Source: Moraxellaceae bacterium
Lineage (GTDB): Bacteria > Pseudomonadota > Gammaproteobacteria > Pseudomonadales > Moraxellaceae
DNA length: 64,000 bases
Assembly (NCBI GenBank): GCA_004173455.1
Contig: SECL01000001.1
Coordinates: 62,001-126,000 of the forward strand
Reading direction: 5' to 3'
Position 1 is the stretch's first letter, and each line of letters begins with the position of its first letter. The notes below the pieces were generated by a model. It had not been told where the DNA came from. It did no database searches and was given only the letters and a program-made list of their open reading frames with translations. Positions 16,236-27,600 of this stretch are shown piece after piece. The translations under genes and the position numbers were made by a program.

Positions 16236-18911
16236 ATGCACAGGCCTTGTAATCTAAAAAAACGGGTTCTTCCAACAATGATAAAAACCGCTGGACTCGC
16301 TGGCCTGTTATTACTGGTTGCTCAGGCAGCCTACGCCTTGCCGCTCGCAGGAAGCCAGATCACCAACATTGCCAGTGGCGATTATGTGGATGATCAGGGC
16401 AATGTGCAGGTGATCAATTCCAATCCGGTGTCACTGACCATCCAGAAAGTCTATGCCTTAACCCTGCAACAAAACCAGCAGCAAGTGGCCACACTGGGCG
16501 CACCGGTGGTGTTTCCGCATTTGCTGACCAATACCGGCAACAGCCCTGATCAATATACTTTGACCCTGACCCCATTGACTTCAGCGTTTAGCCTGACTGG
16601 TTTGTCGGTATATGCTGACCGCAATCAGGATGGGGTGGCCGATGACAATGTCAACCTGAACAACGCACAGGTGAATCTGGACGCTGGTGAGTCACTGGCC
16701 GTGGTGGTGATTGGGTCGGTGCCGGTAAATGCCAGCGCCGCCAGCCAGTCCAGCACCACGCTAGGTGCCACTAGCCAGCAAAATCCGGCACTCAGTCAAT
16801 TGGTGACTGATGTGGTAACCGTAGTCGATCAGGCGGTGATTAATGTCACCAAGTCGCAAAGCATCAGCACCGGCAGCAATGGCGCCATTATTACCTATAC
16901 CTTTACTTATAATAATACCGGCACCGCAGCCGGACGTTTGGCTTTAAGTGATGTATTAAATGCCTCGCTGCAATATCAGGCCGGCAGTGCAGTGTGGTCT
17001 AGTGGCACACTGTTGACCGATGCCGACGACAATGAAAGCAGCGTCAACCCCAGCAACAGCGGCATTAGTTACCGGCTGGTGGGCAGCAGCCAGATTGAAT
17101 TCGGGCTGGACAGTATTGCCCCGCTGAGTACGGGTTCGGTGAGCTTTAAGGCGAGCGTGCGCAGTAATGCTGACAAGAAAATCCCCAACACCGGCAGCTA
17201 TAGCCAGTACAACGGCAGCAACCCTACCGCGGTCAAAACCACCACCACCAATACCGTGGTATTTACCCGACAAGACCAGTTGGGCGTTGTACTGAACAAT
17301 ACTTCGCTGTCCAGCAGCAATAGTGGCAACCCCAGTAACAGCCCTGATAACCTGATTATTAAAAACGGCGTGGTAGCAGGGCAGGACGTTAGTTTTGACA
17401 ACTATGTCTGGAATACCGGCAATGCCAGTGATACCTATAATTTAAGCTATGCGGCCAGCAACCTGCCTGCTTGTGCACAGGTACAGTTTTTTGCAGGGGA
17501 TGGCAGAAGTCCACTGACCGACAGCAATGGTGATGGACTGGTCGATACCGGTGCGTTGGCCAGTGGGCAGGCGCGTTTGATCAAGGTGGTGGTTCTCACC
17601 ACGCCAACCTGTAGCACCAATAGTGTAATCAATATTGACGTGCTGGCGCGTTCAGTCACCAACAGTACGGTTTCCGATCCAGTGCGTGACCAGATTAGCC
17701 AGATTGCCAGTCAGGGTGCCACCGACCTAACCAACGCCAATGGCAGCGGTAACGGTGTTGGCAACATTGACAGCGGTGGCAATGCATGGCTGAGCAAACC
17801 CATTGTGGCAGGCCAATCCACTGCTTTTCCGCTGGTGATTAACAACACTGGTAGCAGCAGCAATAATTACAACCTGATCGTGTCGGCCAGTGCCATTAAT
17901 CTGGCGACCCTCAATAGCGCCAGTAGCCTGCCCACCGGCTGGGATGTCAAGTTTTATGAGGGTGATGCCAGCTGTAACACGCTGGGTCAGCAAATTGTCA
18001 ATTCAGGCAATATTGCCGCTGGTGCCAGCAAAACCTACTGTGCCGTGGTCAGTGCGCCGGTAAATGCATCACAAACGGCATTGCCACTCTGGTTTGCGAT
18101 TGTATCCCCGATAAACGGGCAGGGCGATGTGATCAAGGATCAGGTGGATTTACCACAGGCGCGCCGTTTGGAACTGACCAATGACCAGCAGGGTCAAGTA
18201 CGTGCAGGTGGCACGACGGTGTATTTGCATACTTTAAAAAATACCGGTGCTGTGACCGAAGGCCAAAACAATGGCGATGTGTTATTGAGTTTGCAAGGGT
18301 TAAACAGCAATGACGGTTTTAGTTACACCTTGTATTTTGATGCCAATAACAATGGACTGCTGGACAGTGCCGATCCGATTGCCAGCGACTTGCACAGCAT
18401 TGCAGCCAGTGGTTTAAGCCCCAACCAGTCTGTGCAACTGCTGGTCAAGGTACAGGCGCCGGCCAGTGCCAGTAATGGCGTTCGCAGTCAGGTACAACTG
18501 CTGGTCACGCCCACTGGACAGGTTGCAGGTTTGACCGCCAGCAGCGTGCAAAATACCGACACCACCACGGTCAATCCCAACCAGTTACGCCTGACCAAGG
18601 CACAAGCCAAAGATGTTTTGTGTACTACCAGCAATTTTGCCAACCTGAGCTTTGGCACCACGGCGGTGAATGTCAAGCCCAACCAGTGTGTGGTGTATCG
18701 CCTCACCGTACGCAATGACGGTGCTGAAGCCGTGGATGCGGTGATGATTCAGGATATGGTGCCCGCGTATACCACCTTACTGACGCCGCCCGGGGTAAGT
18801 GTCAGTCAGGGCAGTGCCAGCGTGAGCAATGGCCAGATTGCCGGTAATGTGGGCACCTTGTTACCGCAGCAAGACGCTTCGCTGTATTTCTCCATTCGGG
18901 TTAATCCTTAA
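16236..18911 (+). CDS. Secreted DUF11-repeat surface protein, paralogue A
   Basis: An 891-residue exported modular protein. A signal peptide ends near residue 34 (QAAYA/LP). The mature start SQITNIASGDYVDDQGN has the pattern of large DUF11 proteins, which open with 'IxNxAxxxYxD...SNxVxxTI'. Aspartate/asparagine-rich loops resembling calcium sites occur near residue 127 (DRNQDGVADD), 429 (DSNGDGLVD) and 702 (DANNNGLLDSAD). A DUF11-like beta domain starts near residue 205 (AVINVTKSQSIS) and the protein ends in another (CVVYRLTVRNDGAEAV, LYFSIRVNP). There are no catalytic motifs, no LPXTG and no transmembrane C-terminus. GAGGTA precedes the ATG. It is first of seven co-directional surface genes and shares its whole architecture with the genes at 18939 and 28488. 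Likely a structural surface component; function unproven. Confidence 0.8.
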   Translation: MHRPCNLKKRVLPTMIKTAGLAGLLLLVAQAAYALPLAGSQITNIASGDYVDDQGNVQVINSNPVSLTIQKVYALTLQQNQQQVATLGAPVVFPHLLTNTGNSPDQYTLTLTPLTSAFSLTGLSVYADRNQDGVADDNVNLNNAQVNLDAGESLAVVVIGSVPVNASAASQSSTTLGATSQQNPALSQLVTDVVTVVDQAVINVTKSQSISTGSNGAIITYTFTYNNTGTAAGRLALSDVLNASLQYQAGSAVWSSGTLLTDADDNESSVNPSNSGISYRLVGSSQIEFGLDSIAPLSTGSVSFKASVRSNADKKIPNTGSYSQYNGSNPTAVKTTTTNTVVFTRQDQLGVVLNNTSLSSSNSGNPSNSPDNLIIKNGVVAGQDVSFDNYVWNTGNASDTYNLSYAASNLPACAQVQFFAGDGRSPLTDSNGDGLVDTGALASGQARLIKVVVLTTPTCSTNSVINIDVLARSVTNSTVSDPVRDQISQIASQGATDLTNANGSGNGVGNIDSGGNAWLSKPIVAGQSTAFPLVINNTGSSSNNYNLIVSASAINLATLNSASSLPTGWDVKFYEGDASCNTLGQQIVNSGNIAAGASKTYCAVVSAPVNASQTALPLWFAIVSPINGQGDVIKDQVDLPQARRLELTNDQQGQVRAGGTTVYLHTLKNTGAVTEGQNNGDVLLSLQGLNSNDGFSYTLYFDANNNGLLDSADPIASDLHSIAASGLSPNQSVQLLVKVQAPASASNGVRSQVQLLVTPTGQVAGLTASSVQNTDTTTVNPNQLRLTKAQAKDVLCTTSNFANLSFGTTAVNVKPNQCVVYRLTVRNDGAEAVDAVMIQDMVPAYTTLLTPPGVSVSQGSASVSNGQIAGNVGTLLPQQDASLYFSIRVNP

Positions 18912-18938
18912 GACGCTAGAGATTAAAGGTAATTGAAC

Positions 18939-21635
18939 ATGATCACTTGTCATACTAGAGCGGCTTTTGGTTCCCGGCGGTTTTTATGGGGACAGTTGGG
19001 TTTGCTGGCGTTAGGGGTTGGTAGCCTATTTTGTCATGATGTCCATGCCGCAACGCTGGCAGGCACCATTATCAGTAATATGGCCATTGGCGAATATAAG
19101 GAAGAAGGTTCCAGCGTGGTGCAAACCAGTCGCTCCAATCTGGTTCAAACCACCATTATTCCAGTGTATATCCATACCCTGACGGCCAATCGCAGCATAC
19201 AAGCCAGCGCCGGACAACGGGTATTTTTTTCGCATGAACTGAGCAATACCGGCAACAGCAGCGATCGCTATAATTTAAATGCCGCCAACCTAAACGGCGA
19301 CAGTTTTGATTACAGCAATATTGTGGTGTATCTGGATGCCAACCGCGATGGCGTACCCGATGGTAATGCCATTGGCAGTTATAGTTTGGCCGCTGGCGAG
19401 TCAGTGGGCTTGCTGGTGGGTGCTACTATTCCCGCCGGCAGCAGTAATGCCACCAATGGCGATGTGCAACTAACAGCAACCTCGCAAACCAGTAGCTTGT
19501 CGCAGCAAAATACTGACCGCAGCACCGTGAGTAATCAGGCGGTGATTCTGTTGCGCAAGTCATTTTCGGTCAGTAACGTCAGCCAGAACCAGATTGTGAC
19601 CGTGCGCTTGGATTATGAAAATCCCGGCGTAGTGGCCAGCGGGCAGGTCAGCATTAGCGACACCCTTAACGCGGCACAACTGTCGTATGTCAGTGACGGC
19701 ACCGAAAACTGGAATGGCCAGATTGTCAATCCTGCCACGGGTAGCAATGATCCAGTGGGAATCAACTATTACCTCAATGGTAATACCATTAATGCAGTGC
19801 TCAGCAGTGTTCCAGCAGGCGGCTCCGGTTTTATTCAGTTTAAAGTCAAGGTCAATCAGGCCTTGCCGGGTCGTATTCCCAATATCGCGCAGGTGAGTTA
19901 CGACCACGACAACAGTGCGGCAACCGCCGACCTGAGCACCAGCAGTAACACCGCCATTTTAACCATTAGCCCCAGCTATGGCGTTGAAATCAACGGACTT
20001 GCAACCAGTGCCAGCAGTGCCACCGCCGATAATCTGGTAGTTGCGCCTGCGGTCAATTCCGGTAGTGAGCTACTGTTTAGGAACTATGTCTGGAACACCG
20101 GCAACAGCGAAGACCGCTTTAATTTAAGCTTTAGCAGTGACAATTTTCCCGCGCCGCATCAGGTCGAGTTTTATCGGGCTGATGGCGTAACGCCACTGCT
20201 GGACAGTAATGGCGATGGCATTGCCGACACCGGACTATTACAGGCTAGCGAAAAGCTGGAAATCGTGGTCAAGCTGCGTACACCCACCACCTTTGCTGCG
20301 ACGGCTGCAACCAATTACAGCGTGTTTCCACAGGCACAATCGCTGGGCAATCGCAGCAAAACCGATACGGTAGAAGACCGTGGCAGTATATTAGTCACCA
20401 CCGCTAACCGGTTGGTCGACTTAATTAATAGTCCAGAAATCAGTAATAATGGCACTGGCAACGGCAATATTAAAAATGGCACCAACCCTTGGAAAACCTT
20501 AAGCGTGAACTCCTCTGGGACAGTGACCTTTCCTTTGTCAGTAAAACATACCGGCACCCCAACCGCTTATGATTTAAGCGTAGATGGTGATGGCAACTTC
20601 AGCCAGATTGAATTGCCACAAGGGGTGAGTGCAGTCCGTTTCTATGAATCAACCGCAGGAAGCTGCGCAACATTAGGTCAGCAAATTGAACAAACCCGTT
20701 TAATGGCCGATGGCGAAAGCCAGCTTTACTGTGCGGTGGTTAGCCTAAAAGCCGATGTGACCAGTGCCAGCAATGTGCCGGTGTATTTTAAAGTCGCATC
20801 CGCTACTTATGTGAGCAGTAACAATAGCAGCAATCCCAGCTTTGACACCCTGATGAATGCCATTAGCATTACCAGCCTGAACAGTACCGGTAATGTGATC
20901 TTGACGCCGGATTTACGCGGACAAATTGCGCCAAATGGCACGATTGTCTACAGCCATAACCTGATCAATAACGGCACAACGGCCTTAAATGGCAACTATT
21001 ATCTGGATGTCAGCAATGACCAGCCCGGTTTTGAAACTACCTTGTATTACGACCTCAACAACAATGGTGCGCTGGACAGCAACGACCTGCTGATTAACGG
21101 CACCTACAATATTAATGGCAGCATGATCGCAGCCGGTGCCCAGTTACGGATTTTTGCCAAAGTACAAAATACTGGTTATAGCGGGGTAGGCGTGGTCAAT
21201 ACCACCAGCATGGTGATGCGTGATGGCAATAACAATGTCATTGATAGCGTGACGGACATTACCACCATTAGCGCCACCCAGATTCGCCTGTCCAAACTGC
21301 AAGCCAAGGATAACAACTGCGATGGTGTGGCTGAAGGCAGCTATACCGCTACCACTTTGACCATTGGCCGCAATGCCGATGGCTCGGGTCAGTGTGTACT
21401 GTATCGCGTCACGGTACAAAATCAGGGTGCGCTGGGAATTGGCACCTTTAACTTCCGCGATACCACACCAGCCGCCACCGTAATGGCCATTGCACCAGTG
21501 TGTGGTAGTTGTACGGCAAATACCATCAGCGCACCAGCCATTGGCCAGTCCGGCAGTATTAGCGGCAGCGTTCCAGCGGTTGCCAGCGGCGCAAGCCATG
21601 TCTTTGAATTTGGGGTGCGCTATGTTGGCCAATAA
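18939..21635 (+). CDS. Secreted DUF11-repeat surface protein, paralogue B
   Basis: An 898-residue exported protein with the same architecture as paralogue A. A signal peptide ends around VHAA/TLAG; the mature start is TIISNMAIGEYKEEG. Calcium-type loops lie near residue 132 (DANRDGVPDG), 423 (DSNGDGIADTG) and 704 (DLNNNGALDSNDL), matching A and D. The block RNYVWNTGNSEDRFNLSF corresponds to DNYVWNTGNASDTYNLSY in A. The C-terminal segment has the shared RLSKLQAKDNNCDG and CVLYRVTVQNQG, then a last DUF11-like domain. ATG 18939 is preferred to TTG 18933 because AAAGG is correctly spaced only for the ATG. It follows A by 27 bases. Only the general role, surface structure, can be inferred. Confidence 0.8.
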   Translation: MITCHTRAAFGSRRFLWGQLGLLALGVGSLFCHDVHAATLAGTIISNMAIGEYKEEGSSVVQTSRSNLVQTTIIPVYIHTLTANRSIQASAGQRVFFSHELSNTGNSSDRYNLNAANLNGDSFDYSNIVVYLDANRDGVPDGNAIGSYSLAAGESVGLLVGATIPAGSSNATNGDVQLTATSQTSSLSQQNTDRSTVSNQAVILLRKSFSVSNVSQNQIVTVRLDYENPGVVASGQVSISDTLNAAQLSYVSDGTENWNGQIVNPATGSNDPVGINYYLNGNTINAVLSSVPAGGSGFIQFKVKVNQALPGRIPNIAQVSYDHDNSAATADLSTSSNTAILTISPSYGVEINGLATSASSATADNLVVAPAVNSGSELLFRNYVWNTGNSEDRFNLSFSSDNFPAPHQVEFYRADGVTPLLDSNGDGIADTGLLQASEKLEIVVKLRTPTTFAATAATNYSVFPQAQSLGNRSKTDTVEDRGSILVTTANRLVDLINSPEISNNGTGNGNIKNGTNPWKTLSVNSSGTVTFPLSVKHTGTPTAYDLSVDGDGNFSQIELPQGVSAVRFYESTAGSCATLGQQIEQTRLMADGESQLYCAVVSLKADVTSASNVPVYFKVASATYVSSNNSSNPSFDTLMNAISITSLNSTGNVILTPDLRGQIAPNGTIVYSHNLINNGTTALNGNYYLDVSNDQPGFETTLYYDLNNNGALDSNDLLINGTYNINGSMIAAGAQLRIFAKVQNTGYSGVGVVNTTSMVMRDGNNNVIDSVTDITTISATQIRLSKLQAKDNNCDGVAEGSYTATTLTIGRNADGSGQCVLYRVTVQNQGALGIGTFNFRDTTPAATVMAIAPVCGSCTANTISAPAIGQSGSISGSVPAVASGASHVFEFGVRYVGQ

Positions 21636-21669
21636 ATCTATCTATAAAAATTTAACAGGGTGCAACCGC

Positions 21670-24600
21670 ATGCCAGCCCAGTCTGTGATCATCGGCTCAG
21701 CAAGTCAGAATTCTCAAGCATCAGCGACATCAAACAGGCTGCTGTCAGTATGGCTAAAAACGGCCATGTTACTTGTGCTGGCTGTCGGTTCTGGTGCGTA
21801 TGCTGCACCACCGACGATTGAGTTGTTTGCAGGTGGAGGAAGTACATCGGCAAATGGTCCCGTTACGGCTGCGCAGACGAACACCTATCAAGGTAATTTA
21901 AATAATCCGACTGATAATGTGGCAAGCACTTATTCGCCTACTACAACGGTGACTTATTCTTTAAGCTCATCACGTAATTCATCACGTTACTCATCAAATA
22001 ATGGTGCTTCTACCAATAATCCTGATCTGATGTTTGGTGGAACTATTAATAACAATAGTAATGTAGTAACAGGAGCAACAGTTTATAGTCCGCTAAACGG
22101 CATTGGCGCACCTTCAAATGCTAACTTTGCAGCAACCTTACAGAATGCACCATCCAGTTGTAGCAACGGAGCTAATTGCTCTAGTGGTACAACTGGCGGT
22201 ATTGATGTTGCTGTCAATTACGGCTCAGGTATTTTTGCTGCTACTAAGGGACTAGATATTGCAAATCTACCCACTAATGGCCGTTATAAAATAGGGTCAA
22301 TTACTGTAACTTTTAACCGATCTGTCACTAATCCTATTTTGCAGGTAGCAGGTTTGGGTGGTACTACGGGTAGTGGTCTTGGTTTTAGCGCAGAGTTTGA
22401 CCTAGTGAGTAATAATTCACTTAATAATACTGTAAGCATGTCGCGCTTGGCTGGTAGTAAAGAGTTATCTGTCACTTCAACCCGAATTAGTAATAATGCT
22501 TCGACTATTACAGCAAATACAGGATCAGGTGGTGCTAGTGGTAGCGTCTATATACAAGGAAAGCGTATTACATCCCTGACTTTTGATGTATATGTACGCG
22601 GTGATGGAGGCGGAACAGATTGGGATACCACAAATACCGTTTTTGGTGATCGTTTTTTCTTTGGTGTATCCAGCATTGAAGCTGATAACGATTTAAGTAT
22701 TACTAAGACCCAGCGTGCTGGTACAACGGGTACTTTTGTCGGCACGCAGTTGGATGTTATTCAAGGTAGCACTGTACAGTATCGTTTGGTATTGGCGAAT
22801 TCAACTACAAGTGCAGTGAGTGGAGCGACCTATTCAGATAGCGTGCCTTCAGCCATTACTGGATTAAGTATTGTCAGTACTACACCAAGCGCAGGTGCTT
22901 CTTGTGCGCCTACTCTAAGCGGAAATACTATTAGCGGTACTTATAATGGACCTTCGGGATCGACCTGTACCATCATTGTCAAAGGCACCGCTACAACGCT
23001 TGGTCTAATTACAAATACTGCAACATTATTAGAAAATGCGACTGATCCTGATCTCAGTAATAACAGTAGTAGCGTGAATACTAATATCATTGCTGCCACC
23101 AATCTGGCCATCACCAAAACTGGCACCACATCGGTCAAAGCCGGTCAGCCAGTTAGCTATACCATCAAAGTCTGGAACAAAGGGCCAACCGCAGTTTCTG
23201 ATGCAGTGATGATGGATGTGGTGCCCAACAATATTTCTGGGGTTTACTTAAGATGTGCTGCAACTGGAACAGCAACCTGCGGCACGTATAATAGCTATGT
23301 CGCCAGTAGCAACACCAGAGTGGCGAGCGGCATTAGCCTGCCAGTCGATGCGACAGGCAATACCAATTATGTGACTTACACCGTGTCTGGTCTGGCTTAT
23401 CAAACCGGATCGTTTAGCAATACTGCCACGATTAGCTCTGCTGCGGTGCCGGAATCGGATAGTTCAGATAATACTGATTCGCAAGCCACCACAATTACTG
23501 TTGATCCACCTGTTACAACTGGTAATGCCGCCAATCAGTGTTTGGCAAATCAGGCTAGTAATGTTATTGCACCAATAAATTTTACAGGCTATTCAGACAA
23601 TAACACCACCCAAACTCAAAGCATGACTGTCAATAATGCAGGCACAGGCTATGGCACTGCGACCAATGGTGCGATTACAGTTAATGGAAAAATTAGCTGG
23701 TCTTATGGCAATCCGCGTATTACTGCGGCAACTTTAACCCTTTATATCAATAATACTGCCTATGCAGTATTAACCACGGTGGGTGCCAGTTCAAACGGGG
23801 ATCAGGCCACGTGGACTGCACTCAATGGCGCCAGTATTACACCTGCTACTGTGGCCTTGGGTTCTTATGGCAACGCCAATACCGCAGTGCCTTTTACCCT
23901 GACATTACCCACTAGCGTCACCAGTGTGACCTCAGGGTATGCAGAGTTTACAAACATCAGCCCAACCAATGCCAGTAATATGGCAGGGGATGATATTGGC
24001 ATTGCCATTGACTCTATTTTGCAGTGCCAAAAACCTATCATCAAAATTGCCAAGATTTCAAATGGCGGTACCGGTACATTTGGGTTTACCGGCTTAAGCA
24101 ATCTGAGCAATGGCAGTAACAGCGCAGTGACTACCGATAGCGTGACCACCACCACGGCAGGCACGGCTGCTATCTCTACTCAGATTAATTATGCAACAGC
24201 CAACAATACTGCCATTGGCATTACAGAGGCTGCCGCCACAAATTATGGCCTCACTGCGGCCAGCTGTACCGATGCAAATAGTGCTACAACAGGCAATACC
24301 GGTAGTTTTGGTAGCTTGTCTGGCACCACCTTAACCATTCCGGCCGCCAATATAAAATATGGCGCCAACCTGACCTGTACCTTTAGTAATACCAAGCAAC
24401 GCACCCTGACCTTAAGAAAAACCTGGGCGAACGCACGGATCAATGATGCAGCAACGATTACTGCAACTGGTTTAAACAGCTTGGCATCTGTCGCCAATAC
24501 CGCCAGCGAAACTGATATGGCAGCCGCACAGGCTGTGAATGTGGGCAGTACGGTGACCTTGGGTGAAAATATTTCTACTGGCGTGGGCTATTATAATGCC

Positions 24601-27600
24601 GCGCTGAGCTGTACTCGTAACAGTGATAATGCCGTGGTGAGTGTAAATGGCAACAATCTGACCATACCGGATGCTGATGTAACCTGTACCTACACCAATA
24701 GCCGCAAGTCAGCAACTTTGATACTGGCCAAAATATGGTCAGCAGGCAGCATTGCAGGCAACACCGCCACCGTAACGAGTGCTGGTTTTGCCAATAATGC
24801 AACGTCTGGGACTTCCACTGCAACTGCTGCCGGTAATACCACCACAGGTAGCGCCGTTACCGTGTATGCCGGTGAAACTGGAACTATTAGTGAAACTTTT
24901 GGAACAGGTAATGCCAGCAATTACAGCGCAGCCTTGGTTTGTAGCGGCAACAGTACAGCACTCAGTGGCAATACGCTGACAATTAATCCAGCTGACACAG
25001 CCATTAACTGTAGCTACACCAATACAATAGCTGGTGCCGATCTTGCCATTGACAAGACCGGCAGCAGTAGCGTGACGCAGGGCGGCACGGTGAGCTACAC
25101 CATTAAGGTCTGGAACAAAGGGCCAGCAGTAGCCAGCAGCAGTACCTTTACCGATACCGTGCCAACTGCTTTAACCAATGTAATTTGGAGCTGTAGTGTC
25201 AGTGGTAGCGCTGTGTGTGGTACTGCCAGCGGTACTGGCAACAGCATTAATGTCACGACGGGCACATTGCCAGTCAACAACGTAACCACTGCGCCAACCA
25301 GCGGCAGTTACCTGATTTTTACCGTAACAGGTACAGCCGGCACAGTCGGTACTATCAACAATACCGCCAGCATTGCGGTCACCTCAGGCACCGATCCACT
25401 AGCTACTAATAACAGCAGCAGTGCCAGTACCACGGTTAATGCACCCGCTGCCATTGTGCCCGACACCCCGCAAAAAGAAGCGCGTTTCACCATTACACCT
25501 GACTTGCCGACTATTTATCGCGGGCAAGCAGGTACTCAGCTCATTACCATTAACAACGTAGGGCCAGATGACGCCAGTGGTACGGTTGCAACGTTTAAAC
25601 CGCGCACCCAGACAGGCGTTACCGTCACCAGCGTCAAAGTGGCAGGCGGTGCGAACTGTAGCTTTTCTGCGGGTGCATGGTCATGCCCGGTTGGCAGCGT
25701 CGCCAATGGAGGCAGCTTCCAGTTGGAAGTGGGGTATGACACCACTACTTCCTCGACGCTCGGTACTGCTATTCAGGCCGACATTCGTGTGAATAGTAAT
25801 GAATTTAACCCGGGCAGTGGGGTAGGCGAAACCCTGTATAAAGTATGGGGCAGCAACACCACCAATGAAACGCGTCCCAATGGTGCGTTCTGGGCAGGTT
25901 TTAAAGGCCCACAGGGTTCAACCCCGGCCAGTGGTTATGACGATGAAACCACGCCTATTGCTAATGCATGGCCTATTGGTCAAGTCAGCCCAACCGGATC
26001 GTATCTAGTCACAGCCGTACCGGGCATCAACAATAATATTTATGCGGCCTCCAGCACCACGGCCAGTCCCATGATCAACCGCATTATTAGCAATATGAGC
26101 ACTGATCCTGCGCGCAGTGTGACCCTGCCTTCAATGGATTCTACCAGTGCAGGTGATAACCGCCGTGCCTGGGAATTCAGGACAGGAGTATTTGTGCCAC
26201 AGACCACCAATGTGACCTTATGTATTGGCAATACCTCAGTGGGTATTGATGATGGGGCTTATATTGTACTGGATGGCCAAATCATTGGCACACAGGACAG
26301 CTATGCACCGGGCGGTTATGTGTCTGCTACCGTATCATTTCCAGCGGGTTATCGTACCTTGAGCTACCGGATTCTCAACCAGAATACACAGGGCGGTTCG
26401 GCTGAAGTCGCGCAAGGTCTGTATGGTGCCATTGGCATTTTGTACAACGGCAGCTGTAATGTAGCGGGCTTTGATGCGTGGGTGAATACCCAGATTCCAG
26501 CCAGCATTAACATTATCGAAAAACAGGTAGTGACTATCACTGGTCAGGTGTTTGAAGACAACAGTGGCAGCACCGCGGTCAACAGCAATGCCTACAATGG
26601 CATTAAAGACACTGGCGAAATCGGCATTGCCGACAGTACAGTAACAATTAACAACTGTAGCAATACCACGGCGATTGCAACGACCAAAACTGACGCCAAC
26701 GGCGACTACAGCTTTAACCTGTCACCCACTGATGTGCCAGCGGGTAATTTCTGTATTGCACAAAGCAACCTGACTGGCTATAGCTCGGTGAGTGGCAGCA
26801 CGGGGTATAACCGTGCAGCTGACCGTATTACCGTGAGTAATAGCGGTGCCAGCAGTTATAGCAACCATAACTTTGGTGATGCCCGCTTAAATGCCATTCT
26901 TACAGAAGATGGCCAGCAAACCATTATTGCCGGCGGCGTGGCAGATTATCCGCATCGTTTAGCGGCACAAAGTGTATTAACTGTCACTAGCTTGAATCAA
27001 ACCAGTACACAACAACCCGCCAACAGCAATGACCAGAGCTGGCAAGCGCTGGTGTATCGCGACAGCAATTGTAATGGGCAAGTGGATAGCGAAGAAAGCT
27101 TATTTAGCCAAAGCCTGCCACTTACCCTAAAAAATGCAGAGCAGATTTGTCTGGTGCAGCGGGTTTATGCACCTGCAACTGCCAGCTTGGGCGCGCAGCA
27201 TATTGGACAATTGCAAGCCAGCTTTAATGTAGCTTTGGCAAACCCTAGCGAAACAATTACTGGCACAAGTATTAAGCGTCAGGACACCACATTGTTAGGG
27301 AGTGCTGGATTGAGTATGCAAAAAGCGGTGCGTAGTGTGGCCAGTTGTCCATCTACCGCAGCGGACACAAGTGCATTTGCTACCAATAATCAAGCACAAA
27401 GTGGCGGTTATCTGGAGTATGAAATTACTTACCGCAATAACAGCAGCAAAAATCTGCTGGATATCAGCCTGAAAGACAGTGTGCCAACCGGAACAGTGTA
27501 TAAGACTGCGTCCTGTCTCAGTACACCATCTGGTAGCTGTAATGCCAGTCATACCAATGGCGCATTGCTATGGCAAACCGTGGGTACTTTATTGCCAAAT

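Noticed and set aside
18488-21632. Several long minus-strand frames opposite the DUF11 genes
   Set aside because: They arise from repetitive Asn/Thr/Ser codons in the surface genes; no starts, signals or domains support them.
23098-25440. Possible CRISPR-like repetition
   Set aside because: The recurring DNA is duplicated coding sequence of DUF11 modules, not short repeats with unique spacers.
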